Assembly (NCBI GenBank): GCA_021808195.1
Contig: JAKBCE010000006.1
Span: forward strand, 62,001-126,000
DNA: 64,000 nt
From: Pseudomonadota bacterium
GTDB taxonomy: Bacteria; Pseudomonadota; Gammaproteobacteria; Steroidobacterales; Steroidobacteraceae
Reading direction: 5' to 3'
Shown here piece after piece: positions 43,141 through 51,282 of the stretch. How positions within the stretch are numbered: position 1 is the first letter of the stretch; each line of letters opens with the position of its first letter. The position numbers and the translations under genes were made by a program. The notes beneath the pieces were generated by a model that saw nothing but the letters and a program-made list of their open reading frames with translations, was not told the DNA's origin and ran no database searches.

Positions 43141-45390
43141 ATGTCTAATAATAAACGCCGCTGGCTGCACGGTTTCGAACTCGCCTGTTGTGCCCTGCTG
43201 ATCCTGACTGCCGCGGGCCGCGTGGCGCACGCGGACGGGGCGTCCGGTCGGTGGAATGTCACCTCGCCGCGCGGCAGTTATGCCGTCGGGCATACCACGA
43301 TGGTGGTCTGGGACCGCACGCGCAACCCCGACGGCTCCACGCCGGTGAGCACCGCGGGCCGCCCGCTCTACGTGCAGATCTGGTATCCCACCTCGGCGCA
43401 GCCCACTCGGCCGATTCGCTACACCTGGAACAACCCCGTTTACAACCAGAACCCGGGCGGTGCCATCTATCCGGGGCTGCCGGATACTCCGCCGGTTACC
43501 TTTGCTGGCAGTCTCTCGAGCCATCGCATCGCACAAGATGGCCCGCTCGCCAAGGGGCGCTTCCCGCTGCTGGTGGCGACACACGGGTATGAAGTGTCGG
43601 CCGGCAAGAACCTGCCGGACACCCTTGAGACGCTGGCGAGCAACGGTTACATCGTCGCCTCAGTCGAGCATACGGGCGACGACGATGCGTGGTATCAGAC
43701 GTATTTCATGGAGCACTATCTCGGGCTGAAACTCGGCCCGAACCCGAGCATTTACGCCGATACGATCTATCAGCGCGTCAAGGACGTAAATTTCGTGATC
43801 AGTGCGATGCTCGCCGGCCAGATGGATCGCTCCGGCCTGCCGTTCGCCGCGCAGATCAATCCCGGCAAGATCGGCGTGATCGGCTATTCGCTCGGCGGCA
43901 TGACGGCACTGGCAACCGTCACGGGCATCAGCACCATGGGCCTGCCCGCCGACCGACGCGTCCAGGCCGCATTCATGGGCGCCGGCACCAACTATGGGCT
44001 GTTGCTGAATGCGAGCGACTATGCCAATGCGGACGTGCCACTGATGTTCTTCGGCAACGACACCGGCATTGCCTACAGCAACTTCAATTCGTTCGTCAAT
44101 GCCCCGAGGAAATACCTCATCGACATCGCCGGCTGGAATCATCACATCGGGCAGTACCAGACCAGCTGGTGTCAGGATATTCATAATTCGCTGGTCGCGA
44201 TCAATCCGGCGCTGTTCCCCGGGGTGTTCAGCGATCCGGGCGCCTTCAATCCCTCAGACATCGCCAACTACGTCTTCGATTCGACCTTCTACTGGAGTTA
44301 CACCGGCCCGTACGAGGATGGGGTGTACAACTTCTGCCCTGCGTCGGTCTTCTCTGGCGTGAGCAATGCGCAGCTGCAGGCGGTGCTGTTCGGCAATCCG
44401 CAGATTCTCACCGCCAAGCAGCAGCTCGAGAGCGATATGCCGCTCGAGCGGCAGCTGCCGATCGCCGAATCGACCGAACTGACCAATGAATACGCGGTGT
44501 CGTTCTTCGATGCCATGCTGCATCACAACGGCACCGGGGAAACGGGCGAGGACGGCGACGGAGGCACTCAGCGCGCGCAGCGCCCAGAGCACATGCACCT
44601 GCCGCGCTACAACCCGTTGGTGCATGTGGTCAAGAACTGCGAGCATGTGCGGGCGCATCCCTTCGATCTCAGCGGCGGCGATCAGATCGAGTTCGTGCCG
44701 GTGGGGGATGACTATCGCGTCGCGGTGCGCTCGGGACAGGCGCTGCTTGATGCCGGTCCGACCCGGCTCAATGTGGCGGGCAACGGCACCGCGATGCTGA
44801 GCTATCCCGGCTTCGCCTTCCCGGTGCCGGGCGTCGCACAGCCGGTGAGCACGCTCTTTGTCAGCGAGGATGGCGCGATCACCAGCCGCACCTCGGGTGA
44901 TTACACCGGGGTCGATGACAATGGCTCGCCGTGGTACATGCGCGGACAACTGCTGTTGACCAACCGCCTGACGATCGGCGCCTTGATGAAGGACCTCGAC
45001 AGCTCCGCTGCGCTGGCGGGCGGCGGTGTCTTTGCGTGGTACGACGCGCCCCATCACCGCGTGATCGTCACGTACCTGAACGTGCCCGCGGCGGGCACGA
45101 CTGCGCCGAACACGTTGCAGGTGGTGATTTACGCGAGCGGCACGATCGACATCACGATCGGCCAGCTCGCCGATACCGGACCGAATTATGCGCCCGGGAT
45201 TCTCGGCACGATCGGGATCGCCTCCGGGCAGACTCGCGCGTCGGAGTTCCGGCGAGTTCGTCCGGTGGATTTTGCGGCGCTGCGGGACGGGCCGCCGGCG
45301 ATGTTCGAGTTCGCCCACGGCGGCGCCATCTATGATCAGTTCTACCAGGGGATCTCCGCAGCGTGCGGCGGGCAGCGGCGCGGCGATTGA
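43141..45390 (+). CDS. Secreted alpha/beta hydrolase with C-terminal beta domain
   Basis: The 749-residue exported protein has signal peptide residues 1-32 (basic start, LACCALLILTAAG core, cut near AHA-DG). The first domain (about 40-440) is an alpha/beta hydrolase: nucleophile elbow GYSLGGM (Ser near 250), candidate acid in FFGNDTG (near 306), and His in GWNHHIG (near 333). The way the substrate region opens (YPTSAQPTRPIRYTW; LLVATHGY) recalls PAF-acetylhydrolase/dienelactone-like enzymes. From about 490 a second, mostly beta domain starts with NPLVHVVKNCEHV and has no motif I recognise. Substrate unknown: ester, lipid or polyester are all possible. It splits the rib operon and probably has its own promoter. 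Confidence 0.8.
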   Translation: MSNNKRRWLHGFELACCALLILTAAGRVAHADGASGRWNVTSPRGSYAVGHTTMVVWDRTRNPDGSTPVSTAGRPLYVQIWYPTSAQPTRPIRYTWNNPVYNQNPGGAIYPGLPDTPPVTFAGSLSSHRIAQDGPLAKGRFPLLVATHGYEVSAGKNLPDTLETLASNGYIVASVEHTGDDDAWYQTYFMEHYLGLKLGPNPSIYADTIYQRVKDVNFVISAMLAGQMDRSGLPFAAQINPGKIGVIGYSLGGMTALATVTGISTMGLPADRRVQAAFMGAGTNYGLLLNASDYANADVPLMFFGNDTGIAYSNFNSFVNAPRKYLIDIAGWNHHIGQYQTSWCQDIHNSLVAINPALFPGVFSDPGAFNPSDIANYVFDSTFYWSYTGPYEDGVYNFCPASVFSGVSNAQLQAVLFGNPQILTAKQQLESDMPLERQLPIAESTELTNEYAVSFFDAMLHHNGTGETGEDGDGGTQRAQRPEHMHLPRYNPLVHVVKNCEHVRAHPFDLSGGDQIEFVPVGDDYRVAVRSGQALLDAGPTRLNVAGNGTAMLSYPGFAFPVPGVAQPVSTLFVSEDGAITSRTSGDYTGVDDNGSPWYMRGQLLLTNRLTIGALMKDLDSSAALAGGGVFAWYDAPHHRVIVTYLNVPAAGTTAPNTLQVVIYASGTIDITIGQLADTGPNYAPGILGTIGIASGQTRASEFRRVRPVDFAALRDGPPAMFEFAHGGAIYDQFYQGISAACGGQRRGD

Positions 45391-45953
45391 GGCGGTACGC
45401 GCTCGAGCCGGCGCCGCTGCACGGTGACCGCCGGGCGGGGCGGCGGGCTCGGGCCGCTCTGGCGGGCGTACTCGCCCTGGCGCTCTCGGCGGCCGCAGCC
45501 GCCGCGCCACCGCGCCTCGGCCGAGCGGCGCCGCCGCTCATCGTGCGTGAGTTGAACGGGCGGGTGTTCAATCTGGCCGAGCAGCGCGGCCGCGTGGTGT
45601 TGGTCAGCTTCTGGGCGACTTGGTGTTCGCCCTGCCACGCCGAGATGCCGGTGCTGCAGGCGTTCTACCGTCGCTTCCACGGTCGCGGCGTGACGCTGCT
45701 CGCCCTCAGCATCGATGCGACGGCAAGTGCCGCGCGCGTGCGCCGGGCGTTGCAGGGTGAGAGCTATCCGGCAGCGCTCGCCCGGACCGCGCGCGTGGAC
45801 GGCTTCGGCGAGCCGCTCGCCGTGCCGATGACCTACGTCATCGACGCGAGCGGGGTGGTGCGCGCACGGCTGCTCGGGGGGGCTTCCGGGGTCACCCGGC
45901 GCCAGCTCGATCAGGCGGTGTTGCCGTTGCTCGCCACGGCGCACCCCCGCTGA
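45363..45953 (+). CDS. TlpA/ResA-type periplasmic thioredoxin
   Basis: The protein is 196 residues from the GTG at 45363, which overlaps the hydrolase end by 28 nt; a TTG at 45387 that overlaps the stop is the alternative. The basic N-terminus precedes a hydrophobic Ala/Leu segment (about 29-48) that serves as signal or anchor. The thioredoxin domain has the active site WCSPC in SFWATWCSPCHAEMPVL and the cis-Pro in VPMTYVID. Such proteins keep cysteines reduced in the periplasm, for example for cytochrome c or secreted enzymes. The paired gene before it encodes an exported Cys-containing hydrolase, a possible client. Confidence 0.85.
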   Translation: MRRAAARRLRRYALEPAPLHGDRRAGRRARAALAGVLALALSAAAAAAPPRLGRAAPPLIVRELNGRVFNLAEQRGRVVLVSFWATWCSPCHAEMPVLQAFYRRFHGRGVTLLALSIDATASAARVRRALQGESYPAALARTARVDGFGEPLAVPMTYVIDASGVVRARLLGGASGVTRRQLDQAVLPLLATAHPR

Positions 45954-46023
45954 GGGGCAGCTGCCCTCCGAGGCGGGCAGCGCGCACGCTATACTAGCGG
46001 CCCCCCCGCACTAGGTGCGCTCG

Positions 46024-47190
46024 ATGTCCACAGTCCTTCCCCTCTCCGGCAAGGCACCGCCTGCTGCCGGCAAGCTGAACAGTGTCGAGGAGATCCTCGC
46101 GGACCTGAAAGCCGGGCGCATGGTCATCATCATGGATGATGAGGACCGCGAGAACGAGGGCGATCTGATCATGGCGGCCGAGTGCGCGAGCCCCGAGGCG
46201 GTGGCGTTCATGATCCGTCACACCAGCGGGATTCTGTGCGTGCCGATGGAGGAAGCCTGGCTCGATCGGCTCGAGCTGCCGCAGATGGTCACGAACAACA
46301 GCGAGGCGCACCGGACCGCCTTTACCGTCTCGGTGGATGCGCTTGCCGGCACCACCACGGGGGTGTCCTCGGGTGATCGGGCGGTCACCATCCGCACGCT
46401 CGCGCGCGCCGAGGCGCGCGCGGCCGATTTTGCCCGGCCGGGCCACATCTTTCCGCTGCGCGCCCGCCGCGGTGGCGTGCTGGTGCGAACCGGACATACG
46501 GAGGCGGCGGTTGATCTGTGCCGCCTCGCCGGACAGGCCCCGGTTGGGCTGATCGCCGAGGTGATGAACGACGATGGCACGATGGCACGCCGCGAGCAGC
46601 TGCACGCGTTCGCCGTCCGTCACGAGCTGAAAATCGGCACCATCGCCGATCTGATCCGCTACCGGCTGCGCAACGAGCGCTCGATCGTGCGGCTCTCCGA
46701 GCAATCGGTCGACACCGAGTTCGGCGGATTCCGCCTGTTCGCCTACGAGGATCGAGTGGGCGAGGAGGTGCACCTGGCGCTGGTCAAGGGCACGCTCGAG
46801 GGGTCGCAACCGCCGCTGGTGCGGGTGCACCTGGCCGATCCGCTGCGCGATCTGCTCGGCATCCGTGCCGATCCGCTCGCCTGGACGCTGCGCGCGGCGA
46901 TGCAGCGCATTGCTCAGGCCGGCAGCGGGGTGATCGTGATTCTGCGCGAGCGGGAGGCGCCGAACGATCTGCTCGATTCGCTCCGCTCGCTCGGCGCACC
47001 GCCTGAAGCGGAGTCCGCGGCACGTGCGGCACGCCGCGACGGGCAGGTGCTCAAGACCTTCGGCATCGGTGCGCAGATCCTCAAAGACCTCGGCGTACGG
47101 CGCATGCGGGTGCTGTCCGCGCCGAAGCAGATGCACGGCATTGCCGCATTCGGCCTCGAAATCGACAGTTATGTCGGAGAAGACGCGTGA
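46024..47190 (+). CDS. ribBX: RibB (DHBP synthase) fused to degenerate GTP cyclohydrolase II, RibBX type
   Basis: The protein is 388 residues from the ATG at 46024 (AGG 8 nt upstream; a GTG at 46015 is possible). The N-terminal half (about 10-210) is an intact 3,4-dihydroxy-2-butanone-4-phosphate synthase with DDEDRENEGDLIMAAE and GHIFPLRARRGGVLVRTGHTEA. The C-terminal half (about 215-385) aligns in layout with GTP cyclohydrolase II. However, the zinc site (HSECLTGDxFGSxRCDCG in active enzymes) reads VRVHLADPLRDLLGIRADP, without any Cys. It can therefore supply only the DHBP activity, as in the RibBX proteins of Proteobacteria. A separate ribA must exist elsewhere. A TATACT (45990-45995) may be a -10. 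Confidence 0.93.
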   Translation: MSTVLPLSGKAPPAAGKLNSVEEILADLKAGRMVIIMDDEDRENEGDLIMAAECASPEAVAFMIRHTSGILCVPMEEAWLDRLELPQMVTNNSEAHRTAFTVSVDALAGTTTGVSSGDRAVTIRTLARAEARAADFARPGHIFPLRARRGGVLVRTGHTEAAVDLCRLAGQAPVGLIAEVMNDDGTMARREQLHAFAVRHELKIGTIADLIRYRLRNERSIVRLSEQSVDTEFGGFRLFAYEDRVGEEVHLALVKGTLEGSQPPLVRVHLADPLRDLLGIRADPLAWTLRAAMQRIAQAGSGVIVILREREAPNDLLDSLRSLGAPPEAESAARAARRDGQVLKTFGIGAQILKDLGVRRMRVLSAPKQMHGIAAFGLEIDSYVGEDA

Positions 47191-47663
47191 GCGCAGTACG
47201 GTTGCTCGAGGGCGCTCTGCAAGCGCAGGGACGCAAGGTGGCCGTTGTGGCGGCTCGCTTCAATGATTTCATTGTCGCGAGTTTGCTCAAAGGCGCGCAG
47301 GCGGCCTGGGTGCAACAGGGCGGGGCGCTCGAGGATCTGCTCGTGGTCCGGGTGCCCGGGGCGTTCGAGCTGCCGGTGGCGGCGCGCAAGCTGGCCGCGA
47401 GCGGCCGCTACGACGCGGTGGTCGCTCTCGGCTGCGTGATCCGCGGCGGTACGCCGCATTTCGAATATGTCGCCGGGGAGTGTGCCGGTGGGCTGCAGCG
47501 TGCGGCGCTCGACACGCTGGTCCCGGTCATCTTCGGCGTGCTCACTGTCGAGACGGTCGAGCAGGCGATCGAGCGGGCCGCCACGGGCGAGGGCAACAAG
47601 GGCGGGGAGGCGATGGAGGCGGCGCTCGAGATGGCTGACGTGTTCGCCCAAATGGGAACGTGA
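47187..47663 (+). CDS. ribH: Lumazine synthase RibH
   Basis: The 158-residue enzyme joins the RibD product (after dephosphorylation) with the RibB product. Conserved elements are VVAARFNDFI, VPGAFELPVAARKLA, ALGCVIRGGTPHFEYVAGE (phosphate-binding and catalytic His region) and PVIFGVLTVETVEQA. The GTG start overlaps the ribBX stop (GTGA). Complete, with a short acidic C-terminus. Confidence 0.97.
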   Translation: MSAVRLLEGALQAQGRKVAVVAARFNDFIVASLLKGAQAAWVQQGGALEDLLVVRVPGAFELPVAARKLAASGRYDAVVALGCVIRGGTPHFEYVAGECAGGLQRAALDTLVPVIFGVLTVETVEQAIERAATGEGNKGGEAMEAALEMADVFAQMGT

Positions 47664-48106
47664 TGAACGGACAGGCTGCGCTGCGCGCGTTTTCCCGGCA
47701 GCGATCGCTGGCGCGCAAGCTTGCGCTGCAGGCGTTGTATCGCTGGCAGATCAACGAGTGCCCCTGGCAGGACCTGGTGCAGGAGTTCGCGACGGCCGAG
47801 GACATGCCGCGGGCGGACCAGGACTATTTTCGCGAGCTGCTCGAGGCGATCTGCACCTCGCGCGAGGCGCTCGATGCGCAGCTCGCCCCGCTGCTCGATC
47901 GCGCCCCGGCACTGCTCGATCCGGTCGAGCACGCTGTGCTGCTCATCGGTCTGCACGAGCTCGCCCATCGGCCGGAAGTGCCCTGGCGGGTGGCGATCAA
48001 TGAGGCCGTTGCGCTTGCCAAGCGCTTCGGTGCGACCGACGGTCACAAGTTCGTCAATGCGGTGCTCGACCGGGCGGCGCGTCAGCTGCGCCCGGCCGAG
48101 CTCTGA
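47663..48106 (+). CDS. nusB: Transcription antitermination factor NusB
   Basis: The 147-residue all-helical protein binds boxA RNA with NusE in rRNA antitermination. The first helix RSLARKLALQALYRWQIN and the final helices (EVPWRVAINEAVALAKRFG, KFVNAVLDRAARQL) are the family signatures. The ATG at 47663 overlaps the ribH stop as TGATG; a GTG at 47660 is an equal alternative. It is followed by thiL after 25 nt. Confidence 0.97.
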   Translation: MNGQAALRAFSRQRSLARKLALQALYRWQINECPWQDLVQEFATAEDMPRADQDYFRELLEAICTSREALDAQLAPLLDRAPALLDPVEHAVLLIGLHELAHRPEVPWRVAINEAVALAKRFGATDGHKFVNAVLDRAARQLRPAEL

Positions 48107-48131
48107 GGCGCGCCGGGGAGCGCACCGGCAC

Positions 48132-49097
48132 ATGGCGCTGTCGGAATTCGATCTGATCGATCGTTTCTTTCGCCGCTGCGGCGCGGCGCGCGAGGACGTG
48201 CGCCTCGGGGTGGGCGATGATGCCGCACTGCTCGAGTGCCCGCCCGGTGAGGCGCTCGTTGCGGCCGTCGATACGCTGGTCGAGGGCGTGCATTTCCCGC
48301 CGGGTTCGCCCGCGGAGTCGATCGGACACCGGGCGCTGGCGGTGAATCTCAGCGACCTGGCGGCGATGGGCGCGCGGCCGGCCTGGGCGCTGCTGGCGCT
48401 CACGCTGCCTTCGGCCGAAGCGGACTGGCTGAGCGCATTCACCGCAGGCTTCGCCGCGCTGGCCGAGGCGCATGCGGTGACGCTGGTGGGCGGTGACACG
48501 ACGCATGGACCGCTCACGGTGACGGTTACGCTGCTGGGGCATGTGGTGGCGGCGAGCGCGCTGCGTCGCAGTACAGCGGCGCCCGGGGATGCACTGTTCG
48601 TCTCCGGCACTGTGGGGGATGCGGCGGCGGGGCTTGCGCTCGAGCAGGGCCGGCTGGGTGACGTCGCGGGGGCCGAGTCCCTGCGCAAGCGATTTCTGTT
48701 CCCGACCCCGCGCGTGGCATTGGGTGAGCGCCTGCGTGGCCATGCCAGCGGTTGCATCGACGTGTCAGATGGTCTGGTGGCCGATGCACTGAAGCTCGCG
48801 CGCGCCAGTGGCTGCGGTGTCGACATCTCGGCGGCGGCGCTACCGCTCTCGGCAGCGCTGCGTGCGCTCGGGCTGCCGCGGGCGCGGGATTTCGCCCTCG
48901 CAGGGGGCGATGACTACGAACTGTGTTTCACGGTGCCGCTCGAGCGTCTGGCCCGGTTGCACGCCGAGCTGCCGCCGGAGCAGTGGGGCTACACGCGCAT
49001 CGGGACCGTGTGCGCCGAACCCGGTGCACGGGTGCGGGACGAGCAGGGTGAGCTCGCCGTCTCGCCCGTGGGGTATGATCACTTCGTCTCCGGGTAG
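48132..49097 (+). CDS. thiL: Thiamine-monophosphate kinase ThiL
   Basis: The 321-residue kinase makes thiamine diphosphate. Typical motifs: SEFDLIDRFF at the start, GVGDDAALLE with metal-binding Asps, AVDTLVEGVHF, NLSDLAAMGARP, VGGDTTHGP and GCIDVSDGL. The start at 48132 is the first residue of the usual ThiL N-terminus. In many gammaproteobacteria pgpA follows here; in this window the next gene is a protein kinase. Confidence 0.96.
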   Translation: MALSEFDLIDRFFRRCGAAREDVRLGVGDDAALLECPPGEALVAAVDTLVEGVHFPPGSPAESIGHRALAVNLSDLAAMGARPAWALLALTLPSAEADWLSAFTAGFAALAEAHAVTLVGGDTTHGPLTVTVTLLGHVVAASALRRSTAAPGDALFVSGTVGDAAAGLALEQGRLGDVAGAESLRKRFLFPTPRVALGERLRGHASGCIDVSDGLVADALKLARASGCGVDISAAALPLSAALRALGLPRARDFALAGGDDYELCFTVPLERLARLHAELPPEQWGYTRIGTVCAEPGARVRDEQGELAVSPVGYDHFVSG

Positions 49098-49154
49098 GCT
49101 GCGTGCCATCGGAGCATTATGTAAAGACGTCCCGTTCGATCCGTCGAGTATTCC

Positions 49155-50537
49155 ATGGGACGCGTCACAGCGCGTCCTACCGCCGCGATCCTATCCTGCG
49201 GACTGCATCACCAGCCGCCGCGAAATATGCCCGCCCACGCCTCACGACCCGCCGAGCCCGCGCATGCCGCAAACCGGAGCGCCCCGGAGCGGATCGGTAA
49301 GTACGAGGTGATCAAGGAGGTTGGCCGCGGCAGCACCGGCGTGGTCTATCTCTCGCATGATGCGTATTACCGTCGCGATGTCGCCATCAAGGTCTACAAC
49401 GTAGACACCGGCGCGAACGATCAGCGAGCGCGTGCCGCACGCAAGATGTTTTTGTCCGAGGCGCACCTGGTCGGCATGCTGCAGCATCCGTATGTGCTGC
49501 CCATCTTCGATGCGGGCGAAGAGAACGGCCGCTGCTACATCGTCACCGAGTACGTTCACCACGGACGCACGCTGACCACTTATTGCCGTCCGGACAATCT
49601 GCTGCCACTGAACGACGTCATCGAAATCATGTTCAAGTGCGCGAAGGCTCTGCACTACGCGCACACCCGCGGGGTGATTCATCGCGACATCAAGCCCTCG
49701 AACATCCTGCTCACTCAGGAAGGCGAGGTCCGCATCATCGATTTCGGTATTGCGCTCGTCTCCGACGCCGAGATCTCGCGCATCGAGGGCATCGCCGGCA
49801 GTCCCTCGTACATGTCGCCGGAGCAGGTGCAGAGTCTGGAGCTGACCGCGAGTTCGGACATTTACTCCCTCGGTGCGGTGATGTACGAGTTGCTCACCGG
49901 CACCCGTCCCTTTCGCGCCGGCAATCTGCAGAAACTGCTGCACCAGATTGTCTACGCCACGCCGCCGCCGATCCACAAGCTGCGTCAGGACGTCACCGAG
50001 GAGCTCGAGAACGTCGTGGTCATGGCGCTGCAGAAGGATCCGGCCAAACGCCAGCGCACCGGACTTGAGTTCGCCGCCGAACTGGCGCGCATTCACCACC
50101 GGCTGCGCCAGAACAACCTGCGGCTCGACCTGCAGGAACAGTTCGGTGTATTGCGGCGGCTGAAGTTCTTCCACGAGTTCTCGCACACCGAGGTGAGCGA
50201 GGTGCTGCGCGCGAGTGCCTGGCAGCAGTACGCGAGCGGCGAGGAGATCGTGCGCGAGGGCGAACTCGACGACCGATTCTATATTCTGGTCTCGGGTCGC
50301 TGCGCCGTGGAGCGGCGCGGCGGGCGCATCGCGGTGCTCGAGACCGGCGACTGCTTCGGCGAGGCGAGCTATGTGCCCGGGGCAAAGCGCACCGCGACCG
50401 TGCGGGCGATCAACGCGGTCACGGTGCTCAAGGTCAGTGCCACGCAGCTCGAACAGGTTTCGGTGTCCTGCCAGCTGCGCTTCAACCGGGTGTTCCTGCG
50501 CAGCCTGATCGGGCGCTTGCAGGGCGAGTCGCGCTAG
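49155..50537 (+). CDS. Ser/Thr protein kinase with C-terminal cyclic-nucleotide-binding domain
   Basis: The protein is 460 residues if the ATG at 49155 is used; a start at 49227 would still keep both domains, and no clear ribosome site decides. The kinase domain (about 45-315) has the Gly loop VGRGSTGVVY, catalytic Lys K79 in VAIKVY, HRDIKPSN loop, DFG and an SPEQ in place of APE, all needed for activity. A cNMP-binding domain (about 345-445) has GEEIVREGELDDRFYILVSG and the phosphate-binding cassette FGEASYVPGAKRTATV with its Arg. There is no membrane helix. Control of the kinase by cAMP or cGMP is the natural inference. It lies just upstream of a two-component pair. Confidence 0.88.
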   Translation: MGRVTARPTAAILSCGLHHQPPRNMPAHASRPAEPAHAANRSAPERIGKYEVIKEVGRGSTGVVYLSHDAYYRRDVAIKVYNVDTGANDQRARAARKMFLSEAHLVGMLQHPYVLPIFDAGEENGRCYIVTEYVHHGRTLTTYCRPDNLLPLNDVIEIMFKCAKALHYAHTRGVIHRDIKPSNILLTQEGEVRIIDFGIALVSDAEISRIEGIAGSPSYMSPEQVQSLELTASSDIYSLGAVMYELLTGTRPFRAGNLQKLLHQIVYATPPPIHKLRQDVTEELENVVVMALQKDPAKRQRTGLEFAAELARIHHRLRQNNLRLDLQEQFGVLRRLKFFHEFSHTEVSEVLRASAWQQYASGEEIVREGELDDRFYILVSGRCAVERRGGRIAVLETGDCFGEASYVPGAKRTATVRAINAVTVLKVSATQLEQVSVSCQLRFNRVFLRSLIGRLQGESR

Positions 50538-50604
50538 CGCGGCGCGGCGGGATTCGCCGCTGAGGCGCTGCGGCCGCAGGCGTGCTGCTGTAGGCTAGCG
50601 CGCC

Positions 50605-51282
50605 GTGCACATACTGCTCATAGAGGATGACGTCGAGGCGGCGAAGTTTCTCGTCAAGGGACTGCGCGAGAGCGGCTATGCGGTCGATCACGCCGCCGCC
50701 GGCCGGGAGGGTCTCGAGCGGGCGCTCGCCGGCAAATTCGATCTCATCGTCACCGACCGCATGCTGCCGAAGATCGATGGGCTGGAGATCATCCGCCAGC
50801 TGCGGACCGCCGGACTTGCGGTCCCGGTGCTGGTCCTGAGTGCGCTCGGCTCGGTCGATGACCGGATTCGCGGCCTGAAGGCCGGTGGTGACGACTATCT
50901 CACCAAGCCGTTTGCGTTCGATGAGCTGCTGGCGCGCATCGAGGCGCTGCTGCGCCGCCACGCCCGGGCCGGGGAGCCGTCCCGTCTGCAGGTCGCCGAT
51001 CTGGAGTTCGATCTGCTCTCGCGGCGCGTCACGCGCGCGGGGCGCGAGATCGACCTCACCGTGCGCGAGCAGAAGTTGCTCGAGTTCCTGATGCGCCGCA
51101 CCGGCCAGGTCGTCACCCGCATGATGCTGCTCGAAGGCGTCTGGGATCTGCACTTCGATCCGCAGAGCAACGTGGTCGACGTGCACATCAGCCGCCTGCG
51201 TCAGGCGGTCGACCGCGGCTCGGACCGTCCGCTCATCCACACCGTGCGCGGTGCCGGCTACGTGCTGCGGGAGGAGCCATGA
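50605..51282 (+). CDS. OmpR-family response regulator
   Basis: The 225-residue DNA-binding regulator starts at a GTG. The receiver domain has DD at 8-9, phospho-Asp near D51 in IVTDRMLPKIDG and the active Lys in YLTKPFAFDE. The winged-helix output domain (about 130-222) ends with RQAVDRGSDRPLIHTVRGAGYVL. The general pattern is that of the CusR/CopR/QseB branch. It overlaps the sensor kinase gene by 4 nt. The regulon is not evident; no metal or stress genes are adjacent. Confidence 0.93.
   Translation: MHILLIEDDVEAAKFLVKGLRESGYAVDHAAAGREGLERALAGKFDLIVTDRMLPKIDGLEIIRQLRTAGLAVPVLVLSALGSVDDRIRGLKAGGDDYLTKPFAFDELLARIEALLRRHARAGEPSRLQVADLEFDLLSRRVTRAGREIDLTVREQKLLEFLMRRTGQVVTRMMLLEGVWDLHFDPQSNVVDVHISRLRQAVDRGSDRPLIHTVRGAGYVLREEP

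Noticed and set aside
45954..46023. FMN riboswitch in front of ribBX
   Set aside because: The gap is about 70 nt, too short for the RFN element, and none of its conserved core is seen. There is a 7-bp repeat (45960-45966 / 45975-45981) without a T-run.
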